Positions 7,078-13,098 of a stretch of DNA of 13,098 nucleotides are shown piece after piece; position 1 is the first letter of the stretch, and the number at the start of each line of letters is the position of its first letter. This stretch comes from an uncultured Bergeyella sp. GTDB lineage: Bacteria > Bacteroidota > Bacteroidia > Flavobacteriales > Weeksellaceae. The stretch spans positions 1 through 13,098 of the forward strand of contig CAKAOY010000019.1 of NCBI GenBank assembly GCA_916710115.1, read 5' to 3'. A program made the translations under genes and the position numbers. Under the pieces are notes generated by a model, which worked only from the letters and a program-made list of their open reading frames with translations, was not told the origin of the DNA and did no database searches.

Positions 7078-7817
7078 CCTATTGCCAACCCACAAAATTA
7101 TATCATATGGCTACCAAAAACAAAAAAATCAAGTTTGAAGATTTAGGAATTATAGAATACTACGATGCTTTCGCATATCAAGAAAGTTTGATGCAAGGTA
7201 TCATTGACCTAAAAATTATCAACCGAGAAAATGCCCCTGAAAACCAGCAACCTACCCCCAACTATTTCCTTTTCGTAGAACACCCACACATCTACACCTT
7301 AGGAAAATCAGGAAAGGAACAACATCTTCTCATCAATGAACAAAAATTAGAAGAAATAGGTGCTAAATATATGAAAACCAACCGCGGAGGCGACATTACC
7401 TACCACGGATTTGGTCAAGTCGTAGGTTATCCTATATTAGATTTAGATAATTTCAAAACCGATATACACCTCTATATGAGAAACTTAGAAGAAGTAATCA
7501 TCAAAACCATTGCTGATTATGGACTTCGAGGCGAAAGAAGTAAAGGAGAAACAGGTGTCTGGCTAGATGTAGGAAAACCCTATGCCCGCAAAATATGTGC
7601 TATGGGAGTAAAGGCCTCTCGCTGGGTGACTATACACGGATTTGCACTCAACGTGAATACCGACCTAAAATACTTTGAGTATATCGTGCCGTGTGGTATC
7701 AAAGACAAAGCTGTGGCCTCCCTGGAAAGAGAATTAGGACACAAAATAGACACCAACGAAGTAAAAAACAAAATTGAAAAATACTTCTTAGAGGTTTTCG
7801 AAGCCGAGAAATATTAA
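7074..7817 (+). CDS. lipB: octanoyl-[acyl carrier protein]:protein N-octanoyltransferase (lipoate biosynthesis)
   Basis: LipB moves the octanoyl group from acyl carrier protein to lipoyl domains (E2 subunits, GcvH) in the cytosol, the first step of lipoate synthesis before LipA. Motifs include FVEHPHIYTLGKSGKEQHLL, then RGGDITYHGFGQVVGYPILDL, then ARKICAMGVKASRWVTIHGFALNV with the catalytic lysine (Lys173 from the first ATG), and FEYIVPCGI with the catalytic cysteine (Cys207). In RGGxxTYHxPGQ the usually conserved proline is Phe here. Two starts are possible. ATG 7074 overlaps the previous stop by 4 bases, giving 247 residues. ATG 7107 gives 236 residues, MATKNKKIKFEDLG, closer to the usual LipB beginning. 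I list the overlapping start, but 7107 is about equally likely. It is the last gene of the SpmAB unit. Confidence 0.93.
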   Translation: MTYCQPTKLYHMATKNKKIKFEDLGIIEYYDAFAYQESLMQGIIDLKIINRENAPENQQPTPNYFLFVEHPHIYTLGKSGKEQHLLINEQKLEEIGAKYMKTNRGGDITYHGFGQVVGYPILDLDNFKTDIHLYMRNLEEVIIKTIADYGLRGERSKGETGVWLDVGKPYARKICAMGVKASRWVTIHGFALNVNTDLKYFEYIVPCGIKDKAVASLERELGHKIDTNEVKNKIEKYFLEVFEAEKY

Positions 7818-7880
7818 CATTAAGGCCATTCCTATCACCATTAAATAGAATATCAAAAAATCACTAATAATGAGTTATTA

Positions 7881-7911
7881 TTGGTAGATTTTAACTAAAT
7901 TAATACTTTTG
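7881..7911 (+). promoter_or_regulatory. topA promoter with -33 TTG and -7 TACTTTTG
   Basis: TTG at 7881-7883 and TACTTTTG (TAnnTTTG) at 7904-7911 are 20 bases apart, close to the expected Bacteroidota spacing, which makes this the best-formed promoter in the window. Transcription should begin near 7916, about 10 bases before the topA ATG. A small A/T inverted repeat (TAATAA-TGAG-TTATTA, 7865-7880) abuts the -33 element. It could be an operator or a weak terminator for lipB, or chance. The rest of the 108-bp gap holds nothing I recognise. Confidence 0.65.
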
Positions 7912-7925
7912 TAAAAAAAATTAAG

Positions 7926-10436
7926 ATGTCTAAAAATTTAGTTATCGTTGAGTCACCTGCAAAAGCAAAAACCATCCAAAAATATTTAGGGAAGGATTTT
8001 GTCGTAAAATCCAGTTTCGGACACATACGAGACCTCCCAAAGAAAGGGATGGGAATAGATTTGGAAACCTTTACGCCAGACTATCAAGTCCCTTCGGATA
8101 AAAACAAATTGATAACCGAACTGAAAGAAGCCGTAAAAAAGGCTGAAATCGTATGGCTCGCTTCCGATGAAGACCGCGAAGGAGAGGCTATCGCATGGCA
8201 CTTGGCACAAGAACTAAAACTAAAAGATGAAAAAACCAAACGAATTGCATTCCACGAAATTACAAAAAATGCAATCCTAAAAGCCATTGAAAACCCACGC
8301 GAGATAAACCAAAACCTTGTAAATGCACAACAAGCAAGAAGATTACTCGACAGAATCGTTGGATTTGAAATGTCGCCCGTACTTTGGAAAAAAGTAAAAA
8401 CAGGTCTCTCCGCAGGGCGTGTGCAGTCCGTAGCCGTGAGGCTCATCGTAGAACGAGAAGAAGAAATAAGAAACTTCCAACCAACGGCAACCTACAAAGT
8501 AGAGGGCACTTTCATCAATAAAAATAAACAAACTCTCTCAGCAAAACTAAAAAAAGACTTTACCAATAAACAAGAAGCAGAGCAATTCTTGAAACTCTCA
8601 AAAGAGGCAAACTTCAAAGTGCTGAATGTAGAAACCAAGCCAGGAACACGCTCTGCATCAGCACCCTTTACAACCTCTACACTCCAACAAGAAGCATCTA
8701 TAAAATTAGGATACGGTGTAACCACCACGATGAGAGTAGCCCAGAGATTATACGAAGAAGGATACATCACCTATATGAGAACCGACTCCGTAAATCTATC
8801 CCAAGAGGCAATAGAAGCTGCGAAAAACCATATCATCAATGAATTTGGGGAACAATACTCTAAACCGAGAAATTATACCACTAAATCTGCATCGGCACAG
8901 GAAGCCCACGAAGCTATTCGCCCAACAAATTTTGCAGTTAAATCCATTGACGATGTCCAGCTAAACAAACTATATCAACTCATCTACAAAAGAACATTGG
9001 CATCTCAGATGGAAAATGCCAAGATAGAAAAAACCATCATTGAAATTGGTGATACCTCACTCCCAACTCACTTCGAAGTGCAGGGAGAAGTGGTCGTTTT
9101 TGATGGATTCTTAAAAGTGTATGACTTGGCCAAAAACGATGAAGAAGAAAACAACGAAAAAATCCTCCCAAAAGTAAATATCAACGAAAATCTATCCTAT
9201 AAAAAAATCACTGCTACAGAACGATTTACGAAACCAAACTCTCGATTCACCGAAGCGGGATTAGTAAAAAAATTAGAGGAACTCGGCATCGGAAGGCCTT
9301 CTACCTATGCCCCTACCATACAAACTATACAAAACAGAAACTATGTAGATAAAAGAGAAATTCTCCCTCAGGAGAGAAAAATCGCAAAATTTACATTAGA
9401 AAAATCATCTATCAAAGAAGAAAATATAATTGAAAAATTCGGAGGTGATAAAAATAAATTCGTACCTACCGACATAGGCGAGGTTGTTAATGAATTTCTT
9501 ATGAATAACTTCTCCGAAATCTTAGACTATGGATTTACAGCAAAGGTAGAAGACGATTTTGATAAAATTGCCGAAGGAAACGAGTCTTGGAAAGAAATGA
9601 TGGCGGATTTTTATCAAAAATTTCATCCAAAAATTGACAATGTAGAAAAAAATGCCAAACGAGCAAACGGCGAAAGGCTACTCGGTATAGACCCTAATAC
9701 CAACAAAAATGTCTATGCACGAATTGGCCGATTCGGTGCTATGATACAAATTGGCGACAATGACGATGAAGACAAACCAATCTTTGCCTCACTTCTAAAA
9801 AATCAAAATATCGTAACAATCACTTTAGAAGAAGCCTTGGAACTATTCAAGATTCCATTTGACTTACAAGATTATGAAGGAAAACCTGTATCCGTAGGAA
9901 TTGGACGATTTGGCCCTTATGTGAAATTCGGCGAAACCTACATCTCCCTACCAAAAGGCGAAGACCCATTCTCCGTAAATCAAGAAAGAGCCGAAGAAAT
10001 CATTCGTGAAAAGCAAAAAACAGACGCTCCTATTGACTCCTATAATAACGAACCAATAACCAAAGGAGTTGGACGATTTGGACCATTCTTGAAGTATAAA
10101 AATATCTTCATCAATGTGCCAAAAAAATATGATTTTGAGAATCTTAGCCACGAGGATATCGTCCAACTTATAGAAGATAAATTAGAAAAAGAAGCCAACC
10201 GATATATCCAGCAATGGGAAGACGAAAAAATCTCCATAGAAAACGGACGATGGGGAGCCTTTATCAAGTTTAAAAAAGCAAATATCAAAATTCCAAAAAA
10301 GGAAGATGGCGAGAAATACACCAACGAAGAACTTGCCAATATTTCCCTTGATGAGGTAAAAAAATGGATAGAATTGGAGGATAAAGATGCCTTCAAGGTC
10401 ACAAAAAAGAAAACAACTAAAAAGACAAAAGCCTAA
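7926..10436 (+). CDS. topA: DNA topoisomerase I (type IA)
   Basis: 836-residue enzyme that relaxes negative supercoils by cutting and rejoining one DNA strand. The TOPRIM domain opens with LVIVESPAKAKTIQKYLG (Glu9), and SDEDREGEAIAWHL carries the metal-binding acidic residues (Asp81, Asp83, Glu85). The active-site tyrosine is Tyr283 in EEGYITYMRTDS. The C-terminal third has no cysteine, hence no zinc ribbons as in E. coli. Instead four GR(F/W)G units begin at residues 601, 660, 716 and 774, about 58 residues apart, the topoisomerase C-terminal repeat; a lysine-rich tail (KKKTTKKTKA) follows. I see no Cys in the whole protein. The ATG is supported by the conserved N-terminus and a strong promoter 15 bases upstream. 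ddl follows 33 bases later without a -7 element of its own, so read-through into ddl-coaD is likely. Confidence 0.98.
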   Translation: MSKNLVIVESPAKAKTIQKYLGKDFVVKSSFGHIRDLPKKGMGIDLETFTPDYQVPSDKNKLITELKEAVKKAEIVWLASDEDREGEAIAWHLAQELKLKDEKTKRIAFHEITKNAILKAIENPREINQNLVNAQQARRLLDRIVGFEMSPVLWKKVKTGLSAGRVQSVAVRLIVEREEEIRNFQPTATYKVEGTFINKNKQTLSAKLKKDFTNKQEAEQFLKLSKEANFKVLNVETKPGTRSASAPFTTSTLQQEASIKLGYGVTTTMRVAQRLYEEGYITYMRTDSVNLSQEAIEAAKNHIINEFGEQYSKPRNYTTKSASAQEAHEAIRPTNFAVKSIDDVQLNKLYQLIYKRTLASQMENAKIEKTIIEIGDTSLPTHFEVQGEVVVFDGFLKVYDLAKNDEEENNEKILPKVNINENLSYKKITATERFTKPNSRFTEAGLVKKLEELGIGRPSTYAPTIQTIQNRNYVDKREILPQERKIAKFTLEKSSIKEENIIEKFGGDKNKFVPTDIGEVVNEFLMNNFSEILDYGFTAKVEDDFDKIAEGNESWKEMMADFYQKFHPKIDNVEKNAKRANGERLLGIDPNTNKNVYARIGRFGAMIQIGDNDDEDKPIFASLLKNQNIVTITLEEALELFKIPFDLQDYEGKPVSVGIGRFGPYVKFGETYISLPKGEDPFSVNQERAEEIIREKQKTDAPIDSYNNEPITKGVGRFGPFLKYKNIFINVPKKYDFENLSHEDIVQLIEDKLEKEANRYIQQWEDEKISIENGRWGAFIKFKKANIKIPKKEDGEKYTNEELANISLDEVKKWIELEDKDAFKVTKKKTTKKTKA

Positions 10437-10452
10437 ATATCAAAATATTTAG
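10433..10452. terminator. A/T-rich hairpin over the topA stop codon (weak or intercistronic)
   Basis: CTAAATAT and ATATTTAG form a perfect 8-bp inverted repeat around a CAAA loop. The left arm contains the topA TAA (10434-10436), and TTTAATAAA follows without a proper T run. It is too weak for a convincing intrinsic terminator. It may cause partial attenuation or protect the topA 3' end while allowing read-through to ddl. Confidence 0.35.
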
Positions 10453-10469
10453 TTTAATAAAAAATTACA

Positions 10470-11453
10470 ATGGAAAAAAAGAATGTAGCCGTAGTAATGG
10501 GTGGCTATTCCGATGAATATGAAGTATCACTGAAAAGTGGTCAATTAATTTTTGACTCCTTAGATAGAGATTTGTATAATGTTTTCAAAGTAGTGATTCT
10601 CAAAGATGAGTGGTATCACCTCAACGAAAATAACGAAAAACTCCCAATAGAGAAAGGAGACTTTTCAGTAAATTTAGGTAATGGAAACCGACTAAAATTT
10701 GATGTATGTTTCAATACCATACACGGGAAACCTGGTGAGAATGGTGAGCTACAAGCCTACTGGGATACTATCGGGGTACGATACACTGGGTGTAATTTCT
10801 ATCAATCTGCCCTTACCTTCAATAAAAAAGATACCTTGGCTGTACTTGGAAAATATGGTATTCCTTCAGCAAAATCCATCTATCTAAGAAAAGGTTTTAA
10901 CATTGATGCTCAACAAGTTGCTGACGAACTTGGATTACCATTCTTTGTAAAGCCCAACCAAAGTGGCTCTTCGCTAGGTATCTCTAAGGTGAAAGATATT
11001 ACCACATTTGATGAGGCTCTGGATAAAGCATTTGCAGAAGATGACGAAGTGCTAATTGAAAGTTTCCTAAACGGCACAGAGGTCTCCGTAGGAGTAATAG
11101 ACTACAAGGGAAAGATCATCGTTTTGGGGATTACAGAGATTATTCCTAAAACGGAGTTTTTTGATTACGAAGCAAAATATGAAGGTCTTTCGGAAGAAAT
11201 TACTCCAGCAAGACTCTCCGATGAAATACGCACCAAAGTAGAGGAAGTAGCCATAAAAGCCTATAAATCTCTTGGTATGACGGGCTTCTCGCGTAGCGAA
11301 TACATTATAATGGACGGCATACCTTACCTATTAGAAATGAACACTAACCCTGGGTTCTCCGAGGCGAGTATCTTGCCTCAGCAAGCTAGACATTATGGTA
11401 TTTCCATTAAAGATTTGTGTGGCAACGAGGTAGAAAAGGCCTTAAAAAAATAA
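10470..11453 (+). CDS. ddl: D-alanine--D-alanine ligase
   Basis: 327-residue cytosolic ATP-grasp enzyme that joins two D-alanines for the peptidoglycan stem peptide. The N-terminal substrate site is GGYSDEYEVSLKSG, with Glu18 and Ser20 matching the EVS of the family. TIHGKPGENGELQAYWD follows, and the ATP-grasp part includes FFVKPNQSGSSLGISKV and the loop motif FFDYEAKYEG. The C-terminal metal- and substrate-binding segment is YLLEMNTNPGFSEASILPQQ. The length is normal (300-370 in the family) and no key residue appears to be lost. It lies 33 bases after topA and only 6 bases before coaD, so it is very likely expressed with both. The product would be used by MurF to build UDP-MurNAc-pentapeptide. 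Confidence 0.97.
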   Translation: MEKKNVAVVMGGYSDEYEVSLKSGQLIFDSLDRDLYNVFKVVILKDEWYHLNENNEKLPIEKGDFSVNLGNGNRLKFDVCFNTIHGKPGENGELQAYWDTIGVRYTGCNFYQSALTFNKKDTLAVLGKYGIPSAKSIYLRKGFNIDAQQVADELGLPFFVKPNQSGSSLGISKVKDITTFDEALDKAFAEDDEVLIESFLNGTEVSVGVIDYKGKIIVLGITEIIPKTEFFDYEAKYEGLSEEITPARLSDEIRTKVEEVAIKAYKSLGMTGFSRSEYIIMDGIPYLLEMNTNPGFSEASILPQQARHYGISIKDLCGNEVEKALKK

Positions 11454-11459
11454 TATAAT

Positions 11460-11918
11460 ATGAAAATTGCTGTTTTCCCAGGTTCTTTTGACCCAATTAC
11501 TCTGGGGCATTATGATATTATAGAACGAGCAGTACCTCTTTTTGATAAACTTATTATTGCTATTGGACAAAATTCTGATAAGAAATATATGTTTCCATTA
11601 GAAAAAAGGATAGAATTTATCAAAAAATCGGTTGCTCATTTCAAAAATGTAGAGGTAGATTTTTACGAAGGTCTTACTATTGATTATTGTCTTAAAAATG
11701 ATGCTAAATTTATCCTCCGAGGGTTAAGGAATCCTGCGGATTTTGAGTTTGAAAAGGCCATCACACATACGAATAGGACTCTGGCTCGGAAAAAGATAGA
11801 AACCGTTTTCCTTCTCACCTCATCAGGAAAATCATTCATTAGTAGTAGTATTGTGAGGGAAATTATTCGGCATAATGGGGATTATACTTTGTTGGTTCCT
11901 GATGCAGTGAGGGTATAA
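11460..11918 (+). CDS. coaD: phosphopantetheine adenylyltransferase
   Basis: 152 residues, the usual length. CoaD transfers AMP from ATP to 4'-phosphopantetheine, giving dephospho-CoA, the fourth step of CoA synthesis from pantothenate, in the cytosol. The nucleotidyltransferase signature GSFDPITLGHYDII contains the TxGH motif (Thr14, Gly16, His17). RGLRNPADFEFEKAI and SSGKSFISSSIVREI are the other conserved segments, the latter carrying the ISSS(I/x)VRE nucleotide-binding loop. It starts 6 bases after ddl and its stop codon touches the base of the terminator hairpin that closes the topA-ddl-coaD unit. Confidence 0.97.
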   Translation: MKIAVFPGSFDPITLGHYDIIERAVPLFDKLIIAIGQNSDKKYMFPLEKRIEFIKKSVAHFKNVEVDFYEGLTIDYCLKNDAKFILRGLRNPADFEFEKAITHTNRTLARKKIETVFLLTSSGKSFISSSIVREIIRHNGDYTLLVPDAVRV

Positions 11919-11963
11919 AAATAAAAAAACAAGATACAGAAGATATCTTGTTTTTTTATTTTT
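11917..11963. terminator. bidirectional intrinsic terminator between coaD and the HmuY gene
   Basis: A perfect 20-bp inverted repeat (11917-11936 with 11944-11963) encloses a 7-base loop (CAGAAGA). The core is ACAAGATA/TATCTTGT with A runs on the left and T runs on the right, so each strand presents a stem followed by a U-rich tract. It begins at the second base of the coaD stop and ends 6 bases before the last codon of the convergent gene, a layout expected of a shared two-way terminator. Confidence 0.9.
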
Positions 11964-11969
11964 TTGTAT

Positions 11970-13040
11970 TTATAATGTTTTATATTCAAATTGAGGATAG
12001 CCTCTCTCTTCCTTGATATTTGTTAATCTTGTGAATCTCAACTTATAATATAGTCCGTCACTATCTTTTATGATGTAAATATTTTTAGCATTGACGGATT
12101 TACTAAAAACATCTCTCCAAGAGCCACCAATAGTCCTTTGGTCATTATAGATAAGTTTATTTTCTTCTATATCTTTTTTGCTTAATTTATTATAAACCTC
12201 CGTAGCGTTTTGCCCATTAGGAACACTTATCACATAAGCCCCTACATTTCCAAGATTATTCACTAACACGAAATCAGAATAGATATAGCTTCCTGCCCCT
12301 GGTATCACATTAGTGAATACAGTGAAACACAAATCCCAATTCTTCTTCTCTGGCTGGATATTCACCTCTTTATTATCTTTTAGGCTAAAAAAAGTGAAAT
12401 TATACTGCGGATTTTTATGGATAATGACCTCCTTGTGGGTGGTATCATCAAGTTTGGCATATTTTAATTTATAGGCACTACCCTCACGAGTGATTTGCAC
12501 TTTCATCCAACCTCTGGCGTCTCCTCCTGTGGATACAGAGCCTTTTTCTATGTCTCCTTTATAGATTTCTTTCCCCATATTGACGAGATAGATTGCATTA
12601 TCTTTTTCCGTAGCGGATATTTCGCCAATTGCTGTACGACCACTGATATAGTTTCCTTCAGGATTGTCTATATATCGCTCATTATCAGGGGTAAATGTAG
12701 CTACCTGTACATCTTCTTTTAGGTTGGAAACCACTTCCGAAGTTACCTTATCTATATCTGTTGCTCCTTCTATTTTTCCTGCGGCCATCATTATAGAATA
12801 GTTTATCCCAACACGAAATTCCTTGCCCGAATAGAATGCCAAATCCCATTTAGGACGCTCGTTAGTTGTGTGTGTATTAGTGCTTAAATCAAACCATACT
12901 TGGTTGGGTTCTGCCGATCCACCAATATTGGGTTCTACAATAGCCCCTTCAAATGGTGCCACAGGAATTTTTTCCTCTCTATCTTTTAGGCAAGATTGGA
13001 ACATCATCGTACCGATAATGACTAATAAAATTTTTTTCAT
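11970..13040 (-). CDS. HmuY-family outer-membrane (haem-binding) lipoprotein
   Basis: 356 residues. The signal peptide ends in MMFQSC, a lipobox-like site with Cys17 as the lipidated residue. The mature protein carries motifs I associate with flavobacterial HmuY-family proteins: PNQVWFDLST (45-54), WDLAFYSGKEFRVGINYS (65-82), AIGEISATEKDNAIYLVN (137-154), NFTFFSLKDNKEVNIQPEKK (214-233), NWDLCF (234-239) and a C-terminal RGYPQFEY. P. gingivalis HmuY strips haem from host proteins and hands it to the TonB-dependent receptor HmuR. This protein is longer than that one (about 216 residues), as is usual in Flavobacteriia. The gene lies 12 bases after the end of a TonB-receptor-like frame, supporting a receptor-lipoprotein pair. 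Haem as ligand is inferred from the family; I cannot assign the coordinating residues. Confidence 0.88.
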   Translation of the reverse strand: MKKILLVIIGTMMFQSCLKDREEKIPVAPFEGAIVEPNIGGSAEPNQVWFDLSTNTHTTNERPKWDLAFYSGKEFRVGINYSIMMAAGKIEGATDIDKVTSEVVSNLKEDVQVATFTPDNERYIDNPEGNYISGRTAIGEISATEKDNAIYLVNMGKEIYKGDIEKGSVSTGGDARGWMKVQITREGSAYKLKYAKLDDTTHKEVIIHKNPQYNFTFFSLKDNKEVNIQPEKKNWDLCFTVFTNVIPGAGSYIYSDFVLVNNLGNVGAYVISVPNGQNATEVYNKLSKKDIEENKLIYNDQRTIGGSWRDVFSKSVNAKNIYIIKDSDGLYYKLRFTRLTNIKEERGYPQFEYKTL

Positions 13041-13052
13041 TTTAGATTTTAT

Positions 13053-13098
13053 TTAAAATTGATATAATAAGCGTAAAAAATAACTTCTACCATAGAAA
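13053..13098 (-). CDS. C-terminal end of a TonB-dependent outer-membrane receptor (partial)
   Basis: Read leftward from the window edge, an open frame gives FYGRSYFLRLLYQF and stops at TAA (13053-13055). This is the typical last beta strand of a TonB-dependent receptor: a GRSY/F start, alternating hydrophobic residues, and a terminal phenylalanine recognised by the BAM complex. Only 14 whole codons are visible, so the call rests on this signature and on the HmuY-family gene that follows 12 bases later, the HmuR-HmuY arrangement. The ligand is inferred to be haem. Confidence 0.7.
   Translation of the reverse strand, partial: FYGRSYFLRLLYQF

Noticed and set aside
7865..7880. Inverted repeat TAATAA-TGAG-TTATTA as lipB terminator
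   Set aside because: The 6-bp A/T stem has no following T run and borders the topA -33 element; too weak to call, so it is mentioned only with the promoter.
8084..8446. Minus-strand frames inside topA (also 10040-10402 and 8492-8770)
   Set aside because: The translations are Ser/Phe-rich, typical of the reverse complement of an A-rich coding strand, and the overlapped topA frame is conserved throughout.
1..13098. Mobile element, CRISPR array, defence island, tRNA or riboswitch
   Set aside because: I saw no transposase or integrase, no spaced direct repeats, no cloverleaf-forming stretch and no gap between genes above 150 bases that could hold a structured leader.

Overview
The window is A+T-rich, gene-dense bacterial chromosome that looks like a member of the Bacteroidota, most probably class Flavobacteriia. 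Four things point this way. Promoters fit the Bacteroidota -7 element TAnnTTTG rather than a sigma70 -10 box. Starts lack obvious Shine-Dalgarno sequences. The protein repertoire is typical: a HmuY-family lipoprotein behind a TonB-dependent receptor, a fused SpmA-SpmB protein, and a topoisomerase I with C-terminal GRFG repeats instead of zinc fingers. Exported proteins have short MKK-type signal peptides ending in ..AQ. I cannot name the genus. No tRNA, rRNA, CRISPR array, insertion sequence, prophage or attachment site was seen, and no gap between genes exceeds 150 bases.

Left part (1-3104): the last 35 codons of a HI0933/BaiN-like flavoprotein run rightward. They converge with a leftward two-gene unit, an SGNH-hydrolase-like membrane-anchored protein followed (ATGA overlap) by an MBOAT O-acyltransferase. 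This pair looks like an envelope O-acylation system that moves acyl groups across the inner membrane onto a cell-surface glycan; the acceptor cannot be told from sequence. A 149-bp divergent region with a -7 motif on each strand separates it from the rightward genes.

Centre (3254-7817): a secreted protein with degenerate YD-like repeats comes first, then an LptF/LptG-family permease for lipopolysaccharide export. Next is a compact unit of SpmA-SpmB fusion, small secreted GH73-type glucosaminidase and octanoyltransferase LipB, with 10-bp and -4-bp junctions.

Right part (7926-11918): topA, from its own promoter with recognisable -33 and -7 elements, is followed closely by ddl (D-Ala-D-Ala ligase) and coaD (phosphopantetheine adenylyltransferase). 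A perfect 20-bp-stem hairpin with flanking A and T tracts then serves as a likely two-way terminator.

Right edge (11970-13098): a leftward haem-uptake unit, the last 14 codons of a TonB-dependent receptor and then a HmuY-family lipoprotein.

Most of the window is housekeeping: envelope assembly, DNA topology, cofactor synthesis. I found no clear candidate for an entirely new system. The least explained items are the acceptor of the acyltransferase pair, the solitary YD-repeat exported protein, and the role of the SpmAB/glucosaminidase pairing in an apparently non-sporulating lineage.
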